A stretch of 64,000 nucleotides of DNA from Actinokineospora baliensis (GCF_016907695.1 NZ_JAFBCK010000001.1:4886001-4950000); one strand, 5' to 3'. Numbered from the stretch's first letter, positions 43,759-53,833 are shown. Numbers and translations are program-made. Notes: generated by a model not told the origin, from the sequence alone.

Positions 43759-45666
43759 GTGCGATTTCGGAGGACGGCCGCGTGGATGTCCACGGCGGTC
43801 GTGGTGGGTTCGTTCGTCGTGGTCGGCGCCGTACCGGCGTCGGCGGCGGGGACGTGCGGTGACCCGGTGGTCGTCGACGGGCTGACGACGGTCACCTGCA
43901 CGGTGGGCACCGGCAGCGTGGTGGTGCCCGACGAGGTCGGCCAGGCGACGGTCACGCTGGACGGAGCGGGCGGTGCACCGGCGGTCGACGGGACGCCCGG
44001 TGGCAAGGGCGCCCGCGTGGTCGCCACGATCGCGGTCACCTCGGGGCAGACGCTCAACGCGCGGGTCGGCAACCGGGGGGTCACCAACACCGGCTCCCGT
44101 GGTGGCCAGGGCGCGGGCGGTGACCTGGTGGCGGTGACAACCGCGACCGGCGCCCCGCTGTTGACCGCGGGATCGGGCGGTGGCGCGGCTGGACCCGGCT
44201 ACGGGTCGCCCGCCTACCCCGGCACCCCGGGCGCCAACAGCGGTTCCGCGGGCACGAACGGCGCGGGCGGCGACGGGCTGACCGGCGGCGGCCAAGGCGG
44301 GGGTGCCGGAACCGCGACCTCAGGCGGCGCTGGCGGTGCCCCGGCTCCCGGGTACCAGACGCCGCCACCGGGCAACAGCGGCGGATTTCCCAACGGCCCC
44401 CGTGCGCGCGCGTCGTCACCGTCCTACGTCCCCGCCGGGTTCGGCGGCGGCGGTGGCGGCGGCTACGGCGCCGGTGGCGCGGGTGGTCAGGGCGGGTCCA
44501 ACGGCGGCAGCACCGGCGGTGCGGGCGGTAGCGGCGGCGGAGGATCCAGCTACGTGTCCGGGCTCGTGGCGGGCACGACCCCCACGGTCACCGACGGCGT
44601 GAACGCCGGGGACGGGCGGATCGTGTTCGTCTTCGCGCCGCTGCCCCCGCGCGCGGACACGATCACCGCAACGTCCGGTGGCGGCCAGTCCACTCCGGCG
44701 GGACTGCCGTTCGCGGCGCCGCTCACCGTGACCGTCAACGACCAGTACGGCGCTGCGTTCGCCAACGCCGAGGTCACCTTCACCGCGACGGGTGGCGCTA
44801 CCTTCGCGGGTTCAGCGACCGCGACCGCCACGACCGACCCCGCCGGGGTGGCGACTTCCCCGGCGCTGACCGCGGGGCCTACCCCTGGCCCGGTCACCGT
44901 CACCGCGACGACCCCCGGCGTCACGGGGACAGCGGACTACGCTCTCATCGTCACCGCGCCGATCCCGGCCGCCATCACCGCGCGTTCCGGTAGCGGCCAG
45001 TCCGCCGAGACCACCGCGACCTTCGGCGCGCCCCTGGTCGCCGCGGTCACCGACACCGCGGGTGGCGCTTCCTCGGGCACGCCCGTGACCTTCACCATCA
45101 CCTCCGGCCCGGCGTCCTTCGCAGGCGGCCAGTCCACCGCCAACGCCACCACGGACGCCACGGGTTCGGCGACTGCACCGGCTCTGGTCGCGGGGAACAC
45201 GCCGGGACAGGTCACCATCACCGCTGCCACACCGGGCGTCGCCTCCACCGCGACGTTCACCGCCACCGTGACCGACCCACCCGGGCCCGTCCGCGCGGAC
45301 CTGTCGGCCACGATCACCGCACCGACCGCCGTCCCCAAGGGGGTGCCGTTCGAGGTGACCCTGCGTGCGCACAACGACGGCCCGCACGCCGCCGCCGACG
45401 TGCGGTCCACGCTGACACTGCCGCTGGATTGGTGCCTCGTCGACAACGGCGGCGGCACCACCGGCGGGCTGCTCGGCAACCAGGTCACGTTCACGACGGG
45501 GTCCATCCCACGCGGCGCCACTGCCGACTACACGATCACCGTCGTCGCCCGACCGTTCCTGCCAGGACCGCGACTGCTCACCGGCCACACCGTGTCCCTG
45601 CGCACCTGGGACACGAACTACCTCAACAACACCACCGCGTCGGCGGTCACCATCACCCACCACTGA
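43759..45666 (+). CDS. Secreted Gly-rich protein with Ig-like repeats
   Basis: A 635-aa exported protein. The signal peptide ends near VPASAAG (residue 31). Residues about 32-300 are extremely Gly-rich with a receptor-type GGGGGGYGAGGAGGQGG tract. Two tandem invasin/intimin-type (Big_1) Ig modules follow, each starting with a SGxGQS motif (ATSGGGQSTPAG, ARSGSGQSAETT) and ending TPGVTGTADY or TPGVASTATF. A DUF11-like module (RAHNDGPHAAADV) closes the protein. It is likely a cell-surface or matrix protein. GGAGGG precedes GTG 43759. Confidence 0.82.
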   Translation: MRFRRTAAWMSTAVVVGSFVVVGAVPASAAGTCGDPVVVDGLTTVTCTVGTGSVVVPDEVGQATVTLDGAGGAPAVDGTPGGKGARVVATIAVTSGQTLNARVGNRGVTNTGSRGGQGAGGDLVAVTTATGAPLLTAGSGGGAAGPGYGSPAYPGTPGANSGSAGTNGAGGDGLTGGGQGGGAGTATSGGAGGAPAPGYQTPPPGNSGGFPNGPRARASSPSYVPAGFGGGGGGGYGAGGAGGQGGSNGGSTGGAGGSGGGGSSYVSGLVAGTTPTVTDGVNAGDGRIVFVFAPLPPRADTITATSGGGQSTPAGLPFAAPLTVTVNDQYGAAFANAEVTFTATGGATFAGSATATATTDPAGVATSPALTAGPTPGPVTVTATTPGVTGTADYALIVTAPIPAAITARSGSGQSAETTATFGAPLVAAVTDTAGGASSGTPVTFTITSGPASFAGGQSTANATTDATGSATAPALVAGNTPGQVTITAATPGVASTATFTATVTDPPGPVRADLSATITAPTAVPKGVPFEVTLRAHNDGPHAAADVRSTLTLPLDWCLVDNGGGTTGGLLGNQVTFTTGSIPRGATADYTITVVARPFLPGPRLLTGHTVSLRTWDTNYLNNTTASAVTITHH

Positions 45667-45677
45667 TCCTCGGCCCT

Positions 45678-45717
45678 CGGTCGGCCGCGCAGCGCGACCC
45701 CACTGCGCGGCCGACCG
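45678..45717 (+). terminator. Perfect 15-bp hairpin
   Basis: CGGTCGGCCGCGCAG (45678-45692) pairs exactly with CTGCGCGGCCGACCG (45703-45717) around a 10-nt loop, 11 bp after the Gly-rich protein stop. Confidence 0.75.
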
Positions 45718-45901
45718 AACCTGGCCACGGATGCCGGGGACCGGGTCTGAATGACATCTTCAGTTGCGGACGCATTCCACAGTGGGCGCCATTCCTCACG
45801 ATTGCCGGTTGACCGCTTACCCCGCGGCACCGGGAGCGCCTAAATCGCTGGGCGTCCCCCCAGCGTGGCGCTAGGTTGCGAGGACCCACGTGGGGAGCAC
45901 A

Positions 45902-47116
45902 GTGATCACCTACCGAGAGGTCTTCGCGCTACGGGAGTTCCGGGTCCTGTTCGTGGCGCGTCTGTTCACCATCATCGGGATCGTTCTGGACAGCCTCGCG
46001 CTGGGGACGGTCATGTACGCCGAGACCCGGTCGCCGCTGTTGACCGCGGCGTCGCTGTTCGGTGGGCCATTGGTGCAGTTGGTGACGGCTCGGTACCTGC
46101 TGGCTTCCTCGGACCTGTTCAGGCCGCGGGCGGCGATCGTGGTCGCGGCCGGGGTGGGGACGGTGACCGCGGCGCTGCAGATGGTCCCGGGGTTGAGCTG
46201 GTGGATGCGGTTCGTGATCCTCGCGGCGGGCTACGTGGCGGCGGGGGCGACGTCCGGGACGGTGGTGGCGCTGCTGTCGGACATCGTGCCGAAGGCGGCG
46301 TTCGTGCTGGCCAGGGCCACGATGAACCTCGCCGTCGGGGGGATGCAGGTCGGGGGCTATGCGCTGGGGTCGGTGCTGCTGGCCACCGTGGAGCCGACGT
46401 GGTTGTTCGGGGTGGCCGCGGGGGTCAGCGTGGTGGCCGCGGTCCGGGCCTGGACGGGGTTGTCGGACCGGGGAGCGCGGGCCACGGGCAGTGTCGTGGC
46501 GCGCAGCAAGGCGGTCAACCGGGAACTGCTGGGGTCACCGGTCCTGCGCCCGCTCTACCTGATGATGTGGGTCCCCAACGGGCTCGTCGTCGGGTGTGAA
46601 GCGCTGTTCATCCCCTACGCGGGCGACCACGGCGGCTACCTGTTCGCCGCGGGCGCCATCGGCATGCTCGCGGGTGACATCGTCCTCGGCCGCTTCACGC
46701 CCCAAGCCCTCCGCGACCGACTCACCGTTCCCCTGCGCCTGCTCCTGGCCGTGCCCTACCTGGCCTTCCCGCTATCCCCGCCCACCCCCGTCGCGGCCAC
46801 CCTGATCGCCGTCTCCGCCATCGGCTACGCCGCCGCCCTGCCCCTGCAAGACCGCCTCCTGCACCACACCCGCGACGACGTCCGAGGCCAGGCCTTCGGC
46901 CTGTCCGCCACAGGTGTGATGGTCGGCCAGGCCCTCGGCGCCCTCCTGGGAGGAGCCACCGCCGAAGCACTTCCCGTCGGGTGGACCATGACCACGATGG
47001 CCGTCCTCTCCCTCGTGACCACGGCCCTCCTGCGCCCGGGCCTGCGGTCCACAGCTCACCCGTCCGTGGGGAATGCCGGAGACGGGCCGGGCGTTGGCGG
47101 TGGACATGGCGGATGA
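45902..47116 (+). CDS. MFS transporter
   Basis: A 404-aa protein with about 11-12 TM helices, starting [20 protein letters not shown], typical of enterobactin-exporter-like MFS proteins in actinomycetes. There are no acidic loop motifs that would betray the substrate. GGGGAG lies 6 bp before GTG 45902; an in-frame GTG at 45890 is less well placed. The stop overlaps the next gene by 11 bp. Confidence 0.8.
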   Translation: MITYREVFALREFRVLFVARLFTIIGIVLDSLALGTVMYAETRSPLLTAASLFGGPLVQLVTARYLLASSDLFRPRAAIVVAAGVGTVTAALQMVPGLSWWMRFVILAAGYVAAGATSGTVVALLSDIVPKAAFVLARATMNLAVGGMQVGGYALGSVLLATVEPTWLFGVAAGVSVVAAVRAWTGLSDRGARATGSVVARSKAVNRELLGSPVLRPLYLMMWVPNGLVVGCEALFIPYAGDHGGYLFAAGAIGMLAGDIVLGRFTPQALRDRLTVPLRLLLAVPYLAFPLSPPTPVAATLIAVSAIGYAAALPLQDRLLHHTRDDVRGQAFGLSATGVMVGQALGALLGGATAEALPVGWTMTTMAVLSLVTTALLRPGLRSTAHPSVGNAGDGPGVGGGHGG

Positions 47117-47537
47117 GACGGTGAAGGCCAGTCCTACTGAGTGGGTGCGGGCGCAGACCAAGCAGATCGTGGAGACGGGGACCACCGAGGGGATCAAGGT
47201 CCTCGGCAAGCCGATCGTCCTGTTGACCCTGCGGGGGGCGAAGTCGGGGGAGTTGCGGCACACCCCGGTCATGCGGGTGGAGCACGAGGGCAGCTACGCG
47301 GTCGTGGCCTCCAAGGGCGGCGCTCCCGAACACCCCGCGTGGTACCACAACATCAAGGCGCACCCGGAGTTCCCGCTCCAGGACGGCACCGTGACCAAGC
47401 AGTACACCGCCCGCGAGGTCGACGGCCCCGAACGAGCCGAGTGGTGGGACCGCGCCGTCGCCGCGTTCCCGTCCTACGGCGAGTACCAGAAGAAGACCGA
47501 CCGGCTGATCCCGGTGTTCGTCCTCGACCCGAAGTGA
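47106..47537 (+). CDS. Ddn-type deazaflavin (F420)-dependent nitroreductase family protein
   Basis: A 143-aa protein of the F420H2-dependent Ddn/FDOR-A family, a split-beta-barrel. It has [24 protein letters not shown] strands ([19 protein letters not shown]), [18 protein letters not shown] at the flavin site, and a closing [12 protein letters not shown]. The relatives reduce quinones and nitroaromatics with F420H2. The length fits the family. The start overlaps the MFS gene by 11 bp. Confidence 0.85.
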   Translation: MADETVKASPTEWVRAQTKQIVETGTTEGIKVLGKPIVLLTLRGAKSGELRHTPVMRVEHEGSYAVVASKGGAPEHPAWYHNIKAHPEFPLQDGTVTKQYTAREVDGPERAEWWDRAVAAFPSYGEYQKKTDRLIPVFVLDPK

Positions 47538-47544
47538 CCACCGG

Positions 47545-47572
47545 CGGTCGGCGGTTAGTGGGCCGCCGACCG
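47545..47572 (+). terminator. Perfect 10-bp hairpin after the Ddn-type gene
   Basis: CGGTCGGCGG (47545-47554) pairs with CCGCCGACCG (47563-47572) around an 8-nt loop, 7 bp after the stop. A shortened version follows the duplicated gene end at 47750-47771. Confidence 0.7.
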
Positions 47573-47659
47573 CAGTTGGGCCTACGGGCCGCAGTTCGCG
47601 CCTCGGGCGAAGGCTGCTGCCCGACGTCGGACACGATCCACGCGTCGCCGTGCTCACGC

Positions 47660-47771
47660 ACGGCACCGCTGCGGATTGCCGGTACACGGGCGTGGTTCGC
47701 GACCGGTTGATCCCGGTGCTCGTGCTCGACCCGGAGTGACCTCCCGGGATCGGCGGCCACCGCGCCGCCGA
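47660..47771 (+). pseudogene. Decayed duplicate of the Ddn-type gene 3' end plus terminator
   Basis: Bases 47701-47739 encode DRLIPVLVLDPE and a TGA, almost the same as the end of the intact gene ([15 protein letters not shown]). The copy is followed, as in the original, by a CGGCGG/CCGCCG hairpin (47750-47771). Upstream of 47690 the likeness fades. A tandem duplication of the gene's 3' end and terminator, now decayed, explains this. Confidence 0.55.
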
Positions 47772-47785
47772 CCGCCGGTGGCAGG

Positions 47786-48274
47786 ATGGTGGGGGTGGAG
47801 ATCGAGTTCGTGCGGCTGACCGAGATCGCCGTGGCCGACATCGTGGGGTTGTTGGACGATCCGGCGGTTCGGGGGCACCTGCCGTTGGCCTCGGGGCGGT
47901 TCGACGAGGGTGCGTGCCGGGGGTGGGTCGCCGGGAAGGAGGCGATCTGGGCGGAGCACGGGTACGGGCCCTGGGGGTTTGTCGCGGATGGGGTGTTCGT
48001 GGGGTGGGGTGGGCCGCAGCCCGAGGGGGCGGACGCCGATATCGCGTTGGTGTTGCACAAGCATGCATGGGGGCTGGGGGAGCGGATCTACCGCGAGGTG
48101 ATCAGGCGGGTCTTCGCGGATCCGGCGCGCGACTCGGTGACGGTGTTGCTCCCGCCGAGCCGGGGGCGGGGGCACGCGCTGCTGCGGCTGGGGTACCGCA
48201 CCGACGGTGAGGTGGAGATTGACGGGCACGTGTTCCGGAGGTTTCGACTGAAATCCGCTGCCCTGCGGAATTGA
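47786..48274 (+). CDS. GNAT-family acetyltransferase
   Basis: A 162-aa GNAT-fold protein: IEFVRLTEIAVADIVGLLDD at the start, WAEHGYGPWGFVADGVFVGW in the middle, and ADIALVLHKHAWGLGERIYR where the acetyl-CoA-binding helix lies. The usual Q/RxxGxG/A reads HAWGLGERI, a near match. Acceptor unknown. The start may be ATG 47786 or GTG 47795; neither has a good Shine-Dalgarno. Confidence 0.75.
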   Translation: MVGVEIEFVRLTEIAVADIVGLLDDPAVRGHLPLASGRFDEGACRGWVAGKEAIWAEHGYGPWGFVADGVFVGWGGPQPEGADADIALVLHKHAWGLGERIYREVIRRVFADPARDSVTVLLPPSRGRGHALLRLGYRTDGEVEIDGHVFRRFRLKSAALRN

Positions 48275-48372
48275 CCCGTCGGGTGTGCTGGGCCATTCCG
48301 GTGAGCTGTGACGAAATCCCGCGCGTGGGGAACTGACCCGCGCGAGCGTCGTCGTAGTCGGGCGTCGGGGGG

Positions 48373-48753
48373 ATGGTCAGCGGCGAAGGGGTGCGTCCGG
48401 TGGGTGACGGGTTCAAGGTCGATCCGCGTGAATTGCAGGGCTACAGCGGGATGCTGGAGCGGGTGGCCGGGCAGTTCACCGCGATAGAGGGCCACGCCAG
48501 GGGCAAAGGCGGCGACACGGCCGGGTTCACCGGGTTGTTGCAGGTACTCGTCCCGGCCGTCACCGGGGTGGTCGACCTCTACGGCGACACGCTGACCTAC
48601 GCCAATCGCAAGATCACCGAGGTCAAGAAGAGCCTCGACGAGGCGGCCAAGGCCTACCAGGACAGCGACAAGGCGGCTGCCACCCGCCTGCAGAGCGCGG
48701 GCCGCGGTCTGGAGTCGGTGCACGCCCCGACCGTGCGCGGGGGTGCCAGATGA
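48373..48753 (+). CDS. ESX-type small helical partner protein
   Basis: A 126-aa protein of about three helices, without a TM or signal peptide: FKVDPRELQGYSGMLERVAGQ, LQVLVPAVTGVVDLYGDTLTYANRK, and EVKKSLDEAAKAYQDSDKAA. This is the Esx/LXG-partner pattern seen next to type VII-secreted toxins. The C-terminal YQDSD resembles the secretion-signal Y-x3-D/E motif (AYQDSD). It overlaps the RHS gene by 4 bp, so both are made together. Confidence 0.78.
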   Translation: MVSGEGVRPVGDGFKVDPRELQGYSGMLERVAGQFTAIEGHARGKGGDTAGFTGLLQVLVPAVTGVVDLYGDTLTYANRKITEVKKSLDEAAKAYQDSDKAAATRLQSAGRGLESVHAPTVRGGAR

Positions 48754-51700
48754 GCGGGCACGCCGACGTCACCGACCCGGTCGCGCTGCTCAACCGGGCG
48801 CCGAACACCGCGGGTGGGCCAACCGCGCAGAACGCGATACGCGACGCCGGGATCGAGGTGCGCGCGGTCGACTGGGTGTGGCGCAAGGTCGTCGGCGAGT
48901 CGCTGGTCGAGTCGATCATCACCCCGATCACCGGGGACTTCGAGAAGATCGCCCGCCAGGCCGCGGAGTGGACCAACGTCAAGGACGCGCTGCAGGCCAT
49001 CCGCAACAACATGAACGCGGGCCTGACCGAGCTGGCGCAGGGCTGGAACGGCGCGGCGTACGAGCGGTTCCAGAAGCTCATCGGCACCACGTGGACGCTC
49101 GGCCTGGAGGCCGACGCGCAGGCGGCCGCGCTGATCGGGGCGGCGCTGCGCAAGGTCGCCGACGGGTCCCGCCGCGCCTGCGACCAGGCGCTGAAGCTGA
49201 TCAAACAGCTGGTGCACAAGCTGATCCAGGCCGCGGCGATGCTGCCGATCCCGGCCGTCGGCTGGGCCCGCGCGGTCAAACTGGTCTACGACGGCTACCA
49301 GCTCTACAACGCCATCATGTCCCTGATCCAGGGCATCAAGGCGATCATCGCGGGCGCCAAGCAGGTGATCGACGGTGTCCGGCAGGTCGGCACCGCGCTC
49401 GCCAAGATCAAGGACGTGCGCAACCTCAACGACGCCATCAACGCGGGCAACCAGGCCGCCGACGGCGCCATGGGCATCAAGCGCGGTACCGACGCGGTAC
49501 GCGGCGGCGCGCAGACCGCCGTCGCCGGTGCCACCTCGGCCGCGGGTGCCGTGGGGAGTGCGTACGACAACACCCGTGGACTCATCAACGAGCGCAACGC
49601 CGCACGCCAACCAGACCAACCCACGCCGGGGACAGTCGTCCCGGGCGCGACCTCCGGGAACTCCGCGCGCCCCGGCCAGAACACTCCGGGCGGCAACCGC
49701 CCGGCAGACCCGAAGAACACCCGCACCCCCGAGTGCAACCGCACCACCTGCGGCGACCCGGTCGACATCGTCACCGGTGACGTGATCATCGGCCAGACCG
49801 ACGTCGAACTGGCTGGCGCTTTGCCGCTGGTCATCCGCCGCACCCACATCTCCTCATTCCGCGCGGGCCTGCGCTACGGGCACTCGTGGGCGTCCACAAT
49901 CGACCAGCGTCTTGAGTTCGACGCTCTCGGTGTCGTATATGTCGCTGACGACGGCGTGATCCTGGTCTACCCGCAGTCCACAGGGGACGTTCTGCCGGTT
50001 ACCGGACCAGCGTGGCCGCTGAGCCGAACCGAGGACGGCTACACGATCACCCGTGATGGCCAGGTCCTGCACTTCGTGGGAACCGGATCGGTCCGCCCGC
50101 TGACCAGCATCACCGATGCCGTCGGCAACCAGATCGACCTGCACCACGACGACACCGGAGTCCTGACGCGCATCACGCACTCCGGCGGCTACCAGGTCAC
50201 TGTGGACACTGAAGAAGGCCGCATCACCGGGCTCCGCCTGGGCGGCGACATCACGCTCGTCCGCTACCGCTACAACGAAGCAGGCGACCTGGCGGAGGTC
50301 ATCAACTCCTCCAACCAGGCCCTGCACTTCGAGTACGACACCGCGGGCCGGATCACCCGCTGGATCGACCGCAACGACCAGTGGTACCGCTACCTGTACG
50401 ACACCGCGGGTCGCTGCGTGGCCAACCAGGGTGCGGGCGGTTTCCTCAACGGCACCTTCACCTACGACTCCGCCACCCGCAGCACCCACTACACCGACGC
50501 GCTCGGCGCCACCACCGTCTACCGCTACGACGAGCGCAACAACGTCACCGCGGAAACCAACCCGCTGGGCCACACCGTTCGGTCCGAATGGGACAGCCGC
50601 GACCGGCTCATCGCCAGCACAGACGCGCTCGGCAACGTCACGCGCAACCGGTACGACGACACGGGCAGGCTGATCGCCGTTGGCTACCCGAACGGCACCG
50701 AGTCGCGAGTCGACTACGACGGAGCAGGCCGCCCGGCGAGGATCACCGACCCGGATGGCGCGGTGTGGCAGCGCCAGTACGACGACCTCGGCAGGATCGT
50801 CGCGATCACCGACCCGGCCGGTGCGGTGACGAGAACGACCTACCAGGCCAACCGGATCGCGGTCACCGACCCGCTCGGCGCGACAACGCACGTGCTGACC
50901 GACGCCGCCGGACTGCCGGTCGCGGTCACCGACGCGCTCGGCGCGACGACGCAGTACGTTCGCGACGCGTTCGGCCGGGTCACCCGCATCATCGACCCGC
51001 TCGGCGGCACCGTCGTTCTGGGATGGACGATCGAGGGCAAGCTGATCTCCCAGACCGCACCCAACGGGGCGGTGACCCGGTGGCGCTACGACGGCGAGGG
51101 CAACCAGGTCGAGCACATCGACCCGCTGGGGGCGACCACCCGGACCGAGATCACGCACTTCGACATGCCCGCCGCCCGCACCGCCTCCGACGGCACCCGG
51201 CTGGAGTTCGGCTACGACACGAGGCTCAAGCTCACCACCGTCACCAACGCAGCGGGCCAGGTGTGGCGCTACGAGTACGACGCGGCGGGCAACCTGGTCC
51301 GGGAGGTCGACTTCCACGGACGTTCGCTCGGCTACGAGCAGGACGCCGCTGGTCGACTGGTGCGCCGGACCAACGGCGCGGGGGAGAGCGTCGAGTTCAC
51401 CCGTGACGCTCTCGGCAACGCGATCGAGAAGCGCGCGGGTGATGCGCGGGCCGTGTTCGAGTTCGACCCGCTGGGCCGACTTCTGCGCGCCACCAACGCC
51501 GATGCCGACGTCCAGTACACACGGGACGTTCTCGGGCGGGTGCTGTCCGAGACCTGCAACGGCCGCGCGGTCACGTCGGAGTACGACACCGTGGGCAGGC
51601 GCACCCGGCGCACCACCTCTTCCGGCGCGGTTTCCACGTGGGAGTACGACGGGCGGGACCAGCTTGTCAGCCTCACCACGGCGGGCCAGACCGTCCACTT

Positions 51701-53075
51701 CGGATATGACGCGGTCGGCCGTGAGGTGCGGCGCCTCGTCGGCGGGGTTTCACTCGGTCAGACGTGGGACAGCAACCACCGGCTCACCGGCCAAACCGTC
51801 ACCACAGCAGGCGGTCAGGTCCGGCAGCGGCGCTACAACTACCGCGGCGACGGCCTCGTGGTGGGCATCGATGACACGCTGGCGGGTGACAGCCGCTACG
51901 ACCTCGACGCGGCGGGCCGGATCACCGGCGTTCGCGCCGCGGGCTGGACCGAGCGCTACGCCTACGACCAGACGGGCTCCCGAGTAGCCGCGCCCGAAGG
52001 CCCCCGATACCAGCACGACGCGCAAGGCCGCGTGGTGACCAGAACCCGCCGCACGTTGTCGGGTCAGGTGCGTTCGTGGACCTACAGTTGGGACGCCGAG
52101 GACCGCTTGGTCCAGGTCGTCACGCCGGATGGTGTGCACTGGCGCTACACCTACGACGCACTCGGCCGCCGCGTCGGCAAGCAGCGGTTGGACGCGGCGG
52201 GCGCCGTCGTCGAGCGGGTCGAGTTCACCTGGGACGGGGTGGTGCTCGCCGAGCAGTCCACCGTGGAGGGCGTGACCACCTGGGAATGCCTGCCCGGCGA
52301 CGTCCGGCCGATCACCCAGACCGTGGACGAGCGGTTCTACGCGCTGGTGACCGACCTCATCGGCACCCCAACGGAGATGCTCGACCACAACGGCGACGTC
52401 GCGTGGCGCGCCAGGACGTCGGTGTGGGGTGTGCCCGCGACCGACGACGCCGGTGGTTGCCCGCTGCGGTTCCCCGGTCAGTACCACGACGCCGAGACCG
52501 GGCAGCACTACAACTACATGCGGTACTACGACCCGGAGACCGGGCAGTACACCTCCCGCGACCCGCTGGGGCTGCTGGCGGGCCCGGACCCCACGGCGTA
52601 CCCCACGAACCCGCTGGTCGCCGCGGACCCGCTCGGTCTGGCGCCGTGCACGGCCTTGACGCAGACCGGCCCGAACACCTTCCAGTCGCCGGGTGGTTTG
52701 GTCTACGGCCCGGACAACAACCCCACCTACGGCAACCGCTACAACCACGTCATGAACCACACCGCCGACATCCCAACCCGGCAGCAGCACGGCGTCTTCA
52801 ACGCCACCAACGGCAACGACGTCGTCCGGCTCGTCGACAACGCCTATGCCAGGGTCCAGCAGGGAGGCGTGGTCAGCATCCTGCAGCCCAACGGGAACAC
52901 CTCGCACTACGTGCCCATGGGGCAGAACGTCGGGTACGTCGGTGGCGTTCCCGGCGCGCAGGGCGGCCACCCGCAGGTGAGCTACATCCAGTTGGTCACC
53001 CGCAACGGCAACGAGGTCATCTCGGCGTTCCCGGTCGCAGGCATCCCGAGCAGTGTGCTTGGATCGGCGCCGTGA
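48750..53075 (+). CDS. RHS/YD-repeat polymorphic toxin
   Basis: A 1441-aa toxin. The N-terminal 130 residues are WXG100-like with W99-x-G101 (AQGWNGAAYERF), implying type VII export together with the preceding gene. Then come a helical segment, a DUF6531-type module (CGDPVDIVTGDVIIGQ), and about 25 RHS/YD repeats with many G-R-x5-YD steps (about residues 480-1250). The RHS core ends PETGQYTSRDPLGLLAG. The variable C-terminal toxin domain starts after DPLGL near 52641 and has His-rich motifs (RYNHVMNHTADIP, QQHGVF). It resembles small RNase (BECR-like) toxins, tentatively. Confidence 0.88.
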   Translation: MSGHADVTDPVALLNRAPNTAGGPTAQNAIRDAGIEVRAVDWVWRKVVGESLVESIITPITGDFEKIARQAAEWTNVKDALQAIRNNMNAGLTELAQGWNGAAYERFQKLIGTTWTLGLEADAQAAALIGAALRKVADGSRRACDQALKLIKQLVHKLIQAAAMLPIPAVGWARAVKLVYDGYQLYNAIMSLIQGIKAIIAGAKQVIDGVRQVGTALAKIKDVRNLNDAINAGNQAADGAMGIKRGTDAVRGGAQTAVAGATSAAGAVGSAYDNTRGLINERNAARQPDQPTPGTVVPGATSGNSARPGQNTPGGNRPADPKNTRTPECNRTTCGDPVDIVTGDVIIGQTDVELAGALPLVIRRTHISSFRAGLRYGHSWASTIDQRLEFDALGVVYVADDGVILVYPQSTGDVLPVTGPAWPLSRTEDGYTITRDGQVLHFVGTGSVRPLTSITDAVGNQIDLHHDDTGVLTRITHSGGYQVTVDTEEGRITGLRLGGDITLVRYRYNEAGDLAEVINSSNQALHFEYDTAGRITRWIDRNDQWYRYLYDTAGRCVANQGAGGFLNGTFTYDSATRSTHYTDALGATTVYRYDERNNVTAETNPLGHTVRSEWDSRDRLIASTDALGNVTRNRYDDTGRLIAVGYPNGTESRVDYDGAGRPARITDPDGAVWQRQYDDLGRIVAITDPAGAVTRTTYQANRIAVTDPLGATTHVLTDAAGLPVAVTDALGATTQYVRDAFGRVTRIIDPLGGTVVLGWTIEGKLISQTAPNGAVTRWRYDGEGNQVEHIDPLGATTRTEITHFDMPAARTASDGTRLEFGYDTRLKLTTVTNAAGQVWRYEYDAAGNLVREVDFHGRSLGYEQDAAGRLVRRTNGAGESVEFTRDALGNAIEKRAGDARAVFEFDPLGRLLRATNADADVQYTRDVLGRVLSETCNGRAVTSEYDTVGRRTRRTTSSGAVSTWEYDGRDQLVSLTTAGQTVHFGYDAVGREVRRLVGGVSLGQTWDSNHRLTGQTVTTAGGQVRQRRYNYRGDGLVVGIDDTLAGDSRYDLDAAGRITGVRAAGWTERYAYDQTGSRVAAPEGPRYQHDAQGRVVTRTRRTLSGQVRSWTYSWDAEDRLVQVVTPDGVHWRYTYDALGRRVGKQRLDAAGAVVERVEFTWDGVVLAEQSTVEGVTTWECLPGDVRPITQTVDERFYALVTDLIGTPTEMLDHNGDVAWRARTSVWGVPATDDAGGCPLRFPGQYHDAETGQHYNYMRYYDPETGQYTSRDPLGLLAGPDPTAYPTNPLVAADPLGLAPCTALTQTGPNTFQSPGGLVYGPDNNPTYGNRYNHVMNHTADIPTRQQHGVFNATNGNDVVRLVDNAYARVQQGGVVSILQPNGNTSHYVPMGQNVGYVGGVPGAQGGHPQVSYIQLVTRNGNEVISAFPVAGIPSSVLGSAP

Positions 53076-53335
53076 TGTGGTTGCGCGAGTGCCCGTTCGA
53101 CGACCAGGGCCTGGTCCGCCCGGTGCTGCCCCTGGCCCTGATGTGCGACACCTGCGGTTCGGTGTGGTGCACCCCCGCGGACGCGGCCCACGAGGACCGC
53201 GTCACCGTCCCCGAGGCCCCGGACTGGACCGCGTGCGGTCGCAGCTTCGCCCCCGGTAGCACCTCTTGGGCCACACGGGAGGACGTGGACAAGGCGGGGT
53301 GGGGCGAGCACCCCTGGCACGAGGAGGCTTCGTGA
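53072..53335 (+). CDS. Small zinc-ribbon-like protein, possible immunity protein
   Basis: An 87-aa protein. The cysteines ECPF, MCDTCGSVWC and TACG look like a small metal site. Starts GTG 53072 or ATG 53075, overlapping the RHS stop (GTGA), and itself overlaps the next gene by 4 bp. Immunity genes for RHS toxins sit in this position. No homologue family recognised. Confidence 0.65.
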   Translation: MMWLRECPFDDQGLVRPVLPLALMCDTCGSVWCTPADAAHEDRVTVPEAPDWTACGRSFAPGSTSWATREDVDKAGWGEHPWHEEAS

Positions 53336-53784
53336 CCTTCAACGACGATCCGCGCATCGCCGAAGCCTTGGCCCAGCTCGAGGCCGCCGAAGTCGGCTTG
53401 GACGAGGCCATCGTCTCCGCCAAGGAGGTCGAACAGGCGGTTCCGGTCACCACGTTGTCCAAAGAGGACCTCCGCCTCCTCGAAGAACACGCCCGCGGCG
53501 ACGACGCGCCCCGATCCCTGCGCGAACTCCAAGAACGCATCGACCGCGGTGAACTCTCCTGGTCCGACCTCGCCGACGGCCGCCACTTCGACGACCCCGA
53601 CGTCCAGTCCGCCCTGGCCCCGGGTGTGAAGGGCATGCGCCAGGCCTACACCGCCATCGAAGAAGGCCAACCCGTCGACGACATCATCGAGGCGGGTCCA
53701 CCGCTGCCACCCCGGGCCTCATCCCCGACCGAGCCCTCGGACGACGAAACCTACGACTTCCTCCGCGACAAGCCGGACGACTAG
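53332..53784 (+). CDS. Acidic helical protein in the RHS toxin operon
   Basis: A 150-aa, strongly acidic, helical protein (RIAEALAQLEAAEVGLDEAI, KEDLRLLEEHARGDDA, ERIDRGELSWSDLADG) with a Pro/Asp-rich tail. GAGGAGG lies 5 bp before GTG 53332, which overlaps the previous stop (GTGA). It could be a chaperone for export of the RHS/ESX pair or the immunity protein. No family recognised. Confidence 0.65.
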   Translation: MTFNDDPRIAEALAQLEAAEVGLDEAIVSAKEVEQAVPVTTLSKEDLRLLEEHARGDDAPRSLRELQERIDRGELSWSDLADGRHFDDPDVQSALAPGVKGMRQAYTAIEEGQPVDDIIEAGPPLPPRASSPTEPSDDETYDFLRDKPDD

Positions 53785-53833
53785 GTCTCTGGAGATCAGC
53801 AACACCCCGGCCACCAGCGGTCCCGTAGCCGTT

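Noticed and set aside
53072..53335. Assigning the 87-aa gene firmly as the RHS immunity protein
   Set aside because: Position is right but the next gene is equally placed and neither matches a known immunity family.
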